The notes beneath the pieces were generated by a model. It did no database searches, was not told where the DNA came from, and was given only the letters and a program-made list of their open reading frames with translations. Made by a program: the position numbers and the translations under genes. Below are positions 39,801-50,914 of a stretch of 64,000 bases of DNA, in pieces (the first letter of the stretch is position 1; each line of letters begins with the position of its first letter). The DNA is from Musa acuminata AAA Group (Eukaryota; Streptophyta; Magnoliopsida; Zingiberales; Musaceae): the NCBI RefSeq assembly GCF_036884655.1, contig NC_088340.1:8303501-8367500 (forward strand). The letters are read 5' to 3'.

Positions 39801-42712
39801 TTGTTTACCTGCTCACCTGGTTGATATGACTGGTCAGTCATAAAAAATATTCCCTGTGATGATTTGTCATAGTCCAAGAATGTCTCCACCTAGACCATTC
39901 GTACATAAATTTAATTTAAATAAATGTGCTTCATTAACAGATCAGGAAAGATAAAAAGGAATCCTATAGGTCTAAAACAAAGTTAAACTTAAAGGATGGT
40001 AAAGCAAGGAGACACGCATCAGCTTTTCGACTGATGCTAAAGCATTATAGGTTTTGTGAATGTCAACCATACCACTAAAATATGTAGACATGACGTAGGG
40101 AACTGACTGCTTTATGCATGCATAAAGATTGAAATAGGGTACCACAAGAATCACGATATTATTAGAAAAGCATGTTGTCTATGGAATGAGATACCTGTGG
40201 ACTATGGTTAAGCATGTCAGCCCAAGGAACTAATGCCACTTTTCCATTCATCGAGGGCAAACGAACCTTTCAAACCAAGTATAGAGTTCACAGATCATCA
40301 GCTTATAACTAGTAGGAATCAATATGTCAACAAAAAAAAAAGTTTCAAAGATGAGATGATATCGAGCATGAAATGGCATTATTTAGGAAATTTACAAAGC
40401 ACATACTAGTAACATATGTCTTACTTACCAACCGTGAGAAAAGAATGCCAAAGGACCACAGAAATGAATCAATGTTGAAAACCTGGAATGAGTTATAAAT
40501 CCCAAAACAATCAGAATATACACATTACACAATTATCACAACGGACAGTTAAACAAACAGAAGAGGAAGGTGGTAGATTAGGTGTGAAGAGAGACTTTAA
40601 ACATTCATATGTTAATAAGCTTAAAATAATTTGTATGACTGTGAAGGCAAGATAAAGTGAATTTTTTGCTGAGGCAAGTTAGATCAAGAATGGTTTATTA
40701 TAGTGAACAGAAAGATCTTATCATTCACTAGAATTACCTCCTCTGGAAACAACTCAGGATGCTTAGAAAATATCCTTAGTTTTAAATCATTATACCTGCA
40801 GAAATGCACCATATAAGACTTGGTGAGTATACTCAAACAGAAAAACTAAAAGAACACTATCAATATAAAGTATGAAACCATGAACTATTTGCTATTAGGC
40901 TGATTAAAAGGAAGAACTCCATACGTTCCTATGACATTGGTAATCCGTTCAATTGCTCTTGCTCTTATTTGTGAAGCAACCAAATATGTGTCTAGTTCTG
41001 AAGGTGTCCTGCAATGACATATAAAGTCTGTCGAGAAGAAATTTGAGAATATATCCTGATAAATTGGGAAAAGTGAAGCACTTCTTCACACAATAGCTAT
41101 TCAGTCACATTCCATGTCATAGATCCAAGAATCTCAACATACCAGTACAAAAGTGAGTAAGGCTGCCTAGGCAACGCTGAGATATATCTATTCCATCTTG
41201 AAGAGCTCATGAGACTCGCTTCACTTAGCAGGTAGGTGGCAAGCAATGGCCAATCTGGTACGGAATTTTTCTTCAGCACATTTCCCACTTCTGGACAGCT
41301 CCATTCCTATAAAACAAACTTGAATTCTAAAGCTGGCCAGTAGATGGATAACATGTTGGCCATGTCAACTAAGTGAAATTCACTTTAAAATAAAGAAATG
41401 ACTAATTCTCTTTAAGGAGAAACTTTTTTCCAAATTAACAGGTACAAGAGATAAATATCAAATGCAATCAAAATGTACTAATCAAACATCAAAGATACAC
41501 AACATTACCAAAATAAAACCTACTCTGCGTTCCAAATAATAATATAATTGCCTCATGGATATGCTGCACCTTGTCTTTGCATGATGACATGTGCCCGCCA
41601 GCCTCGAAATGCTGGCTGCCATGAATTAAAAAATGGTAAAGAAAATATAGAAAAATCTAACAAATGATCTGGAAAATAGATATGAATCAATAAAAAGTAT
41701 CTTTATATAAATAATGGAAAAGTATGGACGTAGTACTGGAAGAGATCAGCAGAACAATTAAAATTAATGAGCACCCTTTTCACAGCAACCAGAAAAAGAA
41801 TCCTCTTTGATTAACTGTTCCACGATCCTAATTACACTGATTTTGGATCTCCGCAAAACAGCTCACTTTTTATTCTTAATGTTTTACGGCTGTTAAATAA
41901 GTGCAGTGCCAGTTTGCGTCTTGGTTATCTTGGTTTTGACCATTCATATTCATTCATTTTTTTCGAAATGCAACCTGACAGTCATTTGTATCTCCACCTT
42001 TTATATATGTATGCACAGATAAAAAGTTTTCTGTAAGATGTATATAAGTGGAAGGAAAAGTAATTCTTGATAAAATGATACAATAATTTAATATGAAACA
42101 TTTTAATACTTTCTTTTAAATTCAAAATTATGAGCACCAAGTCAGTCAATTTCAAATATATAACTTCTTGAACCACGAGGAGTTAACATGATAAGCTCCT
42201 TAATGGAAAAAACCAACGCCAATTACCCTAAAAACATAATTCGTGATCTACCATGGCAAGATTGTGATGCCACAGACAAGGAATCCATATTTGCTAACTA
42301 AAGCATAAACATTTTGAGGAAACAAGTTTGTCATCACCGAGTCGGCCGTAATAACGAGCGAGGGCGGCACGAAGAGGAGCTTCTCCCCCTTGCGGATGTT
42401 ATTGAGTGCGACGAGGCCCCTCTCACCGACATCCACCCGCTGTATCTCCAACTTCTGAGGGGGGAGGCCGGAGGCCGACAACCACCGCTGCAGCGCGGAG
42501 GCGCTCTCCAGGGACTCGATCTCGCAGCCCCAGGGGACGACTCGGGCCTCGGAGCCAGTGAGGGCATTGCTCGACGTGGCGGAGACGGAGCATCGGATCC
42601 GGCAGCGGACGACGTGAGCAGAGGAGGAGGAATCGGCAGCGGGCCGAGGCGGAGGCCACGAAACCTGAGGGAATTGGGCACTGCCCAAGACTCGACAGAA
42701 GATTTGCGCCAT
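33858..42712 (-). CDS. SET-domain protein of the Rubisco large-subunit methyltransferase family, 12 exons
   Basis: Exons 5' to 3': 42338-42712, 41143-41306, 40925-41008, 40738-40795, 40429-40482, 40195-40266, 39809-39889, 38247-38419, 37564-37666, 35628-35759, 34423-34545, 33858-33947. They total 1509 nt, 502 residues plus TAA, all in phase with GT-AG introns. Start is ATG at 42712 (MAQIFCRVLGS); the frame stays open upstream, but that part is low-complexity. The Ser/Ala/Arg-rich N-terminus to about residue 55 suggests a plastid transit peptide. The SET core runs about 80-320: NH in DMLNHSP (Asn265, His266) binds S-adenosylmethionine in the family, and ISYG (Tyr301) with ELLLSYGF (308-315) forms the catalytic end. 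Residues about 340-490 are the Rubisco-substrate-binding-type helical domain. Relatives methylate lysine (Rubisco large subunit, aldolase) or histidine; this member's substrate is unknown. The length matches the plant family (about 500 residues). Exon 1 is very GC-rich. Confidence 0.9.
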
Positions 42713-44141
42713 CTGTGACGGGGCGGGAGCGAGGAGGGAAGCTTTGGATGATGAGATAAAAGAGAAAGAAGAGGGAATCTTATCTGGAATCTTTTGGCCA
42801 ACGGGAAATGGTAATGTAAATGGAACAAAAGTTCTTTTATTACAGGATATTGCTATTTGTAATTTATAATAGTTAAGAATTTTGAATGTTTTTAAATTAT
42901 TTTTTATAAATAAATATATATATGTCATTAATTTATAATTTAATTCACCTATGATCCCTTTTTCCCTTTCTTTTTTTTCTATTCCTCTCATAATTTTAAA
43001 TATTTTAAAATTATAAAATTACGGATCGAATCGAACCAAACTCGTCGGTGTTTATTCTTGAACCATTGATTTTAGGGCCAATGATTTTGATTTTTCAGAC
43101 CTAGAATTCATAATTAAATCACTCATGATTGATTCCATTTGATTTCAATTTTTACTTAGGTTTCGGTTCTGTTTGGAACCAAATCGGTATCTTGCCTAAT
43201 CTTTTGTTTAAGAACTCTCACATGGTAGGTATCTAAGAACTCTTAGAACCATAGTTCAATCTACCCACATGATATGTAATGGATTCAACAACTCCTTAAA
43301 AATTTATGTCATTCCAATCAAATAATATATATAATTTAATAAATTAATTATATAATTCAATCATGCTTCTACTGTATAACTATGAGAAATTGAAAAATAA
43401 TCATATGAAAAAACCATAGTTCAATAAACATTATAACTTAAATGCTAGTAAAAAATTATCATAAATAAATATTTTTTTATGTATTCAATACATACTTTCA
43501 AAATATATATAAATATCAAATCTTTTTTTATGCTTATACAATTTATAAAACATCAGTTTCTCATACATTTCAAAATATAATATATTAAATATATTTTTTT
43601 TAATGAAAATATAAGTATAACTAATGTCACATATCATAGCATAAAATATTCATAGTGCAATGACTATCATTCATATAAATATAGTTAAGAGTTCATAAAC
43701 ATAAATATATTTGAGATATAACTTTCTTACTATTATTATGTTACTAAAAATAATACATCAATAACTTTCTTACGAAGCAAAGAGTTTTAATAAATCATTT
43801 TTTTTTGTATATAATTTCAAAACTGTTGCAATCATATATCAATTAAGATCAATATAATCAAACATTTTACAGTCATTTTCAATATGATGTTGGACAAACA
43901 TTTTCAGATAAATTCTGAAAAGATAACTTAAAAATATTTATAAAATAATAAATAACAATTCAAACTATATGTTTTTCCAAATTATCAATATTTAAATCCT
44001 TTTACAATAATTTCATGTCTTGCCACATTCCAACAATGAACACAATCTTCAAGAAAGCGAGGGTATAAAATTTGGAAGACTAATATGAGGAAAAAACATA
44101 TATGCAACACTGGAAGACCATAAAAATAATGTAAAACAGCA
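42713..44141. other. AT-rich intergenic region
   Basis: Strongly AT-rich with no exon found. It contains the SET gene promoter at its left end, a repeat-like patch of AATCGAACC, GGTTTCGG and ACCAAATCGG words at 43020-43200, and the 3' flank of the resistance-gene pseudogene at its right end. Confidence 0.5.
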
Positions 44142-47100
44142 TTAATGTGATACGACGAGTTTGGGATGGTTGGGATGTGCTGCAGCAATTTCTCTGATCA
44201 TGTCCATGAGCCCTTTGTCGTCGATGGCCACCTGAACCTCCTTGAGTTTTGAAAGATATTGCATTGTTGAGATGCTTTCTTCACGGAAACGACCTCGAAA
44301 GTCGATTAATCTCTTGGCAGTGTCCCATCTTCGAAACTCACATTCAAAGAATCAGTTTGGAATATCCTGAGGGCCGTGAATCCTTCACGACCGAAATGCA
44401 ATGTTTCCGGTTGTTGTTCTGATTCTTGTTGCCTCCAGAATTGGAATGAACGAGGTCCAAGTTTCAACTGGACCAGTCCAGGAAGATCTTTTAGGACTTG
44501 GATAACATCCGGGTCAAGATACGTGTTCCTCAGATTTATCTTGGCGATCTGATCCAGTTTCGGGAACCAAGCAGGTAGAGTTAGTATAGGACCATTGAGA
44601 TGTAGTTTCCCGAGGAGCAAGGGTGCTGGATCGAGGTCATTTAAGGATCTAATCACTCGATCACTTCGGTCGGTAAGTGTCAAAGATCGAAGGGAGCTGT
44701 TAATTTTCTGAAGCGATATGCATAGCTCCCTCCTAAGTTTTGGAAGATCATAATTATCTACAACCGATCTGCAACCATGAAATCTACTTCCCCGCTTGTA
44801 TCTTGATTTGAACTCAACACTTAGCTTCTTCAGTTGGGTAAGTTCACCAATCTCCCGCAGCACAGCTCCGTCGGTACCAGTTATCACTCCTAAGTTCTGT
44901 AGTCCCTTCATCTTCCTTATTCCTTTGGGTAACATCAAACCGCCATAAAACCAGCTGCCACGAAGATATGCCAGTCTCTGGAGCTTCACAACTGCTCTAG
45001 GTAACTTTGGTATATCGGTTTCTCTGACGTCCAGAAATTGGAGGCTCGACAGGCCGCCGATAGAACCCGGAAGCTTCTTGATGCATCTACTGTTTCGTAG
45101 AGATAGGAGGTTCAAAAGAAACAACTTGCTGATATTCTTGAGGTGAACGTGACGAAGGCTCCTACATTCTTGCAAGTCCAACACTCTGAGCAGCCTCATC
45201 TTCCCATAGTCATGCAAAGGTATCACGTTACCAAATGTTGTGAGCGATCGGATCTGAGATAGGTAGAGATCATCTTTGATGGTGCTTTCTCCTTGTTGTG
45301 CTAAGCGCCTGACCTAATTGTGGGGGATCATCGTAGAATGCTCACTCAGCACCGTTACGAAGTTCTCCTCTATCATGCACCCGACAAGTTTTCACCTTTC
45401 CAACAACATCAATCTTTGATGGTTGGATCAAGCTGCGGTCGATTAGCTCGTTGAAGTAACTCTCCGCAACTTCCTCATAGGACATGCCACGCCTTCCATT
45501 GACCTGTCCTTCGGCTATCCATCTCCTCACCAAACGCTTTCGATCGATCTCATAATCTTCAGTGAAAATTCTGAGGTACAAGAAGCAAGGCTTGAGATGA
45601 TAAGGTAAGTCATTGTAACTCAAAAGAAGTACACGATTTATATTCTTTAGACTATCATTGGTTTCCAACTCGATACCAAGGTGGTCGTGCAACTTCCGCC
45701 ACTCGTCCGGCGTCTTTTTGGGCTTGGCAGCCAGCGCGCCAGCTATTGTGACGATGGCCAGTGGTAGTCCATCACATTTTCTCAGTATGTCTTCCGTGAG
45801 CTTTATCAAATTTCCAGGGCATGCAGATCCGCCAAAGACTGTTGCAAAACAGCTTCATGGACTGCCGAGTGGAGAGAGGTTGGACTTCATGGATGTGATT
45901 ACAAAAGCTGTTATGAGAACAGCAAGTCTTATTTCGAGTTGTGACTATGATCCTACTACCATTTCTATTATAAGGTAATGCAGCTTTGAAGCTATCCCAG
46001 GCACTAATTTCCCATGTATCATCAAGAACAATCAAATACCTCTTGTCCTGGAGATGGCCTATGATCGTCCTTCTCAGATCTTCCTCTCGCATCTTATCTA
46101 GAAGTTGCTCCACGACCTCTATATCTTGATTCGAAGCAGAAAGTTGTAGGACATGTTGAATCTGCTGCACGCTGATGGAGAGTTGTCGAATGATGCTTCG
46201 CAGAAGCACCTCCACCTTGTAAGATTGTGACACGGCAATCCAAGCGTAGGCATGAAAGTGGCTACCGGTTACCTTCAGGCTCTCGAAGACTTGCATGGCT
46301 AGAGTCGTCTTGCCCAGGTCACCGAAACCTACGATTGCAATTACACGAAACTGGTCCTGGCCCTCCTTCGTAATCCGTTGGATGAGATCGTCCCTCTGCG
46401 GCTTGATACCGACGAGCCCACCTTCCTCCGACACAGAATGATAGTTATGGGAAAACCAAGCGCCGGCCACCGCCTCATCAGCGGTTATCATTATGATCCT
46501 ACTCCCATTCCTTTTATCGGGTAATGCATCTTTGAGGCAGTCCCAGGCAGAATTGATCGGTACATCATCTAGGACAACTAAATACCTCTTATCTTGAAGA
46601 TAGTTTACGATCGTCGTCATTAGATCCACCTCTCCCAGGTTATCCAGACATTGCTCCACTCCCGTTTTATCCGAATGCAACGCCAGATCCCCGAGAACCT
46701 GCGGAATCATCTCACCACTGAAGGACAGCTGTCGAATCATGGTTCGGAGAAGCTCCTCCGTGTCGTGCGACTCTGACGCCGTCACCATAGCGTGGGCTCG
46801 GAAATGGCCGCCGGGAAGAGCCAAGCTGTGGTGGATTTCTCTGGCAAGAGTCGCACCTGCAATGTCATCGGGGGCAACTACCCCAACCTGAAGCTGAGGC
46901 TGCTTCGCATCCATTAGCCACCCAGGGAGCTCATCCCCGCCCATCCTCTTGGGTCGAACTTCTCCCAGACGAACAGAGTGCGGCGGGTCAGAAGAGCTGG
47001 GAGCGCTTGTTGCACCTCCACTTTCCAGAAAGTAGCGTGCCCGCCTCTCACTCACATGGCAAGCTCGGAGCTTCAGCTTCTGGAGGTCAGTGGCAACGTC

Positions 47101-47450
47101 ATGACGAGCTTTCAGTCTCCTCAGCAGGCGAACAGTGTAAGTGAGGAAGTCGATGATGATTCGATTCTCTTGACGGCGTCTCCCAAGACGATATCTGAAC
47201 ACATCAATGGAATCCTCGGCGTCGTAAGCCATCTCTCGAACCTGCTTCATCCATGTCTTCACTTGCTCATCATGATCTTGCCTGGAGGACAGAACTCTCA
47301 GCAAAGAAGTCATGCTTTCCATCTTGTCCATTATATATCGTGCGTCATCGGCAACGCCAGCCAGCAATTCCGCTTCTTGTGCGAGGATGCTTCCCAGCTT
47401 CAGAGCGACCTAGCGGCGCTCTCCGTGAAGCTCACAGTGACGGCTTCCAT
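44142..47450 (-). pseudogene. CC-NB-LRR (NLR) disease-resistance homologue with duplicated NB block, disrupted
   Basis: ATG at 47450 begins MEAVTVSFTESAARSL, then TGA at 47402-47400; a one-base shift reopens the frame as LKLGSILAQEAELLAGVADD. The coiled-coil domain follows with AYDAEDSIDVF (EDVID-like). Next comes a degenerate NB block (about 46900-46440) with GVVAPDDIAGAT where a P-loop should be, but with kinase-2 (YLVVLDDV) and GSRIIM. A second NB block (about 46420-45380) has P-loop GFGDLGKTT, YLIVLDDTW, GSRIIVTT, GLPLA and CRVHD (MHD-like). A frameshift lies near 45845, another near 45375, a TAG at 45316-45314, then leucine-rich repeats to about 44320, a further shift, and the tail ending HPKLVVSH with TAA at 44144-44142. 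NLRs detect pathogen effectors and use ATP in NB switching. Four shifts plus a stop make a full-length product impossible. Confidence 0.88.
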
Positions 47451-47507
47451 ATTTTTGGCCCTCTAGTCGGTGTTCGGGAGATGATGGTTAAAATGTTCTG
47501 TGGGTAG

Positions 47508-47835
47508 TGATAGAAGATAAGATTTTCCTGAGGAAATCTTATCTATTGAAAATCCTCCCTCCTAATCCTATAAATAGGAAAGGAACATGTTAATGTATTC
47601 AAGCTAAGTTACTTTATTTCTTTAATAAAGCTTCTTTAATTATTGTTTTTATCTTCTATTATTTCTATCATGGTATCAGAGCAGTGAGAAGCTTCGCTCT
47701 TGCCTTCGGCCAGCGACCCCTCCTAATTCTATAAATAGAAGAGGAACATGTTAATATATTGAAGTTAAGCTACTTCACTTCTTTAATAAAGCAGCTTCTT
47801 TGATTATTGTTCTTTATCTTCTATTATTTCTATTA
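47508..47835 (+). mobile_element. Truncated LTR-retrotransposon remnant with primer site, upstream of the NLR pseudogene
   Basis: The LTR at 47508-47670 has ends TGATAG...CTATCA and a TATA-like CTATAAATAGG. It is followed immediately by TGGTATCAGAGC (47671-47682), a perfect tRNA-iMet primer site. A second partial copy (47719-47835, CCTCCTAATTCTATAAATAG to TTTCTATTA) lacks the first roughly 60 bases of the LTR. Only about 36 bases lie between, so nearly the whole interior is deleted. Copia-like by LTR style, but no protein remains. It starts 58 bases upstream of the NLR start codon. Confidence 0.8.
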
Positions 47836-48927
47836 GTGTGTAAGCTCGGACGGGAGATGATTCACTTATAACAACCAGCGCACACGGCCTATGACGAACC
47901 AAGGACGGGGATCACGCGCTGCTTAATCTCACACTCGCAATCCGCAAGCGAGGTTAGCTTCTTCTCACTCATTAATCTTCAAATCCGAACCTTTTTCAGA
48001 TGTCATCATGTTCAAGATGTGGTTTTGATGATTTACTGTCAATATTTGTGTCAACTTGATCCTTGTCTGGTTTCATAGCCTATGATTGTAGTTGATGGTC
48101 TACCGAATTAAATGATAGAGAGAGAAAAACGTGTAGGCCCATTGGTTTCAACTCCTATCATCTCGATCGATCTATTTCCCCAAATTAATTGTTGCTTCGG
48201 TGGCAAATGCTATCCATCGACGATAACGGTTGGAAGTGCCCCCAAATGGAGTAAATATGATTTAATGATGACAGAATGGAAGATGGAATGGCTGAGAGTA
48301 GCTAAACACATTATACCATACTAAGTTCAAATGCAATGGATGTCATCGGTTGGTCCTCGAATAAATAATATCATAATTCTATTTTTGTGATGATATGTTG
48401 TTGAGAGAGAAGACTCGTTGAACACAAATGTCAAAGATTAACAACCAAACAATATGCCAAAGAGTTGACAAAAAGATTAATGTGACACTTCTTACCTATA
48501 TCTACTAAGGCAATTAAATTCAATTTCATTATGTGAGATCAATTACAAGCATCCATAAGTTAACCGTAACTCAATTGCAAATGCCTTATATACCCTCTAA
48601 TATAAATCATAAAAAATTTTACATAGCTTTTATCTCACTTTGTTTGAGATCTACTATAGAAAATTCGCTGTGTTTTCAATTCATCAAAACTTTGAGATAC
48701 ATGACGTATTTATTTTAATAAATTCTAAATTCACTAAGGACTCATATTTTTACTTGAAAATCTAATCTTAGTTCGTATCTTCTAAAAAATTTGAATATAG
48801 TTATGACTCCTCAAATTATTTTAATATTCATCAATCCTAATAAATATGTAAATCATATATAAGACACGCACAAATCTAATTAATTCTCAGAACTCTTCCT
48901 ATCATCGATGGCATCGTCATATGAAAT

Positions 48928-48962
48928 CATAAAATTATATGATGAAATCATATAATTTTATG
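48928..48962. repeat. Perfect 16-bp inverted repeat (AT-rich hairpin)
   Basis: CATAAAATTATATGAT at 48928-48943 is the exact reverse complement of 48947-48962, with a three-base loop (GAA). Confidence 0.85.
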
Positions 48963-50850
48963 GTACCTCATGACAGAATTAGTTTTGGATGATTGGGATG
49001 TGCGTCTGCATTTTGTATAATTTTGTGTTGGGGTTCTCCTTCTTGTTAGAATTGTAATTTAAATTTGAGTAGGATTACAGATTGAAATTTTGAATTAGAT
49101 TAGAAGTTTATGCTTGATTATGAATAGGAAACTATTTGTTTTGGATTATAAGTAAAGCCTATTGCTATCACATTGGAAGCGACTAGAGAAAGTGTAGAGA
49201 GAAGTTGACGTGCTTGGGGTTTGCTGATAAAGATAAGTTTTTCTAAAGATCTCATCCTTCCTTCTCCCATCTTCTATGTTATACTTTAGTAGCTACTAGT
49301 CAAATAAAACTTAAAGATATAAGTTACAAATTATATTCACTAAATTTCTTCAATCTAATTTATATTGAAACAATTCAATAATAATAACCATAATAATTAC
49401 TAAATATTAAATAATATAAAAATTTATATGATAATTATAATCATGATAAACATAGATCATGTCTTTATGTAAAAAATAAACATTATTTCATAATTTTAAA
49501 ATATATGCATATGAATAACTATACAAATATCTAATAATAATAATTAAAATTTAATTATCACAATTCAAACTAATATATCATATGAGAAAATTATAAAAGA
49601 AAATCATAATTTATATTTTAGAAAAATTCTATATGGAACTTTAAATTTGGTCAAATAATTTTATTTAATTAGGTAAACTCATAATTGGGTTACCTAAATT
49701 GGGCTTATAGATTTGGATTAAACATGTATATTTAAGCCTCCCAAAATTAAATTAAGTATTTTGGTTAAAATTGGGGTTTGTTGTTTGGGGTCAAAATTAA
49801 TTTTAAACAAATTTGGTCAAAATCAAGCTGTTGCCCAAATTACGAAGCCCTATCCTTGCACGACCTCCTCCTCACTATAGTTTGGTCAAAATTGGCTATG
49901 TTCTCACCAACGAGCAGCACCGCCGTTGCGCTGTAGCGCAACCATTGAAATGCCTGCACGAGGCGCTACCACTGCGACAGCGCGCGACATCTCTACCGCG
50001 CACGACCACCCACTGATCGCTCCTCATTGGCGGCCTTCTCCTAATGCATGGTAGACCACCAGCGCCAACCGCCATCGTCACTGGTCGTGCGGTCTCCCCT
50101 GTTGCGCATGGTTTCCCACCGGTTACTCTCGCCATTGTCACAGCCAACGCAGCCAGCTCGTCACCGCCACCGCACGACCCTCATATTGCGACGTTCTCTT
50201 GGTGGTCGACGACTACCTAACATCACCTTGGCCTACTTCACGGACGCTGTTAAGCGATGACGTTGTCCCCTCGACGTCGGCTGCGATATACCTTTCGTCA
50301 CCCAATGACGTAACACTCGATCGCGACGCCAACAACAATCGTCCGACTGTAATCCTTCCTGTCACACCTTTACGTGAACGCTACCCATGACGAGATCAAC
50401 GACCACAGCCCTTCGCTGCATCACTACTAACAACAAGCTGCCAACTGATTAAAGTTGGACGATACCTTTCCAATGTCCGAACATAGCGACTTCGCCTCTA
50501 TAGATTCCACGAGTGCGAACAATAGAGGAGAAACCTTGGGCATTATTCAATTAATCGAGAACGATGCATATGTGTTGAGGATAAAGGAGAAAAACAGAAT
50601 ACTACGATACGAGTAAAAAGAATCTTTTTAACTCAAGAAAACTAATGTAGTTTTAAAAATAGGAGAATCGATAAGAACACTTACAAGATACCAAATGCAC
50701 ACAGATTCTATATGAATTACGATCCTATTTATAGGACCTAGTGACAACCATCCTATAACTACTAAATCATGAGGTAGTTATTGAAACCATCATGTAACCA
50801 CTAGATCATGATAATAATCTAGATAGATAACTATGAATCAAATCTCAACA

Positions 50851-50914
50851 ATATGATCAGTCTTCAATGTTGCGATGTGAAGACTGATCATATGGTGTAA
50901 TCATTACACCATAT
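50851..50914. repeat. Two overlapping perfect hairpins
   Basis: ATATGATCAGTCTTCA (50851-50866) pairs exactly with 50878-50893 around an 11-base loop. Sharing its last four bases, ATATGGTGTAAT (50890-50901) pairs exactly with ATTACACCATAT (50903-50914) around one base. The two stems are mutually exclusive at the shared ATAT. Confidence 0.85.

Noticed and set aside
42314..42718. Plus-strand and alternate minus-strand frames over the SET gene's first exon
   Set aside because: Shadows of the GC-rich exon; the chosen frame joins the SET-domain exons in phase.
46978..47466. Plus-strand frame of 162 codons
   Set aside because: Antisense to the NLR coiled-coil region with no motif of its own.
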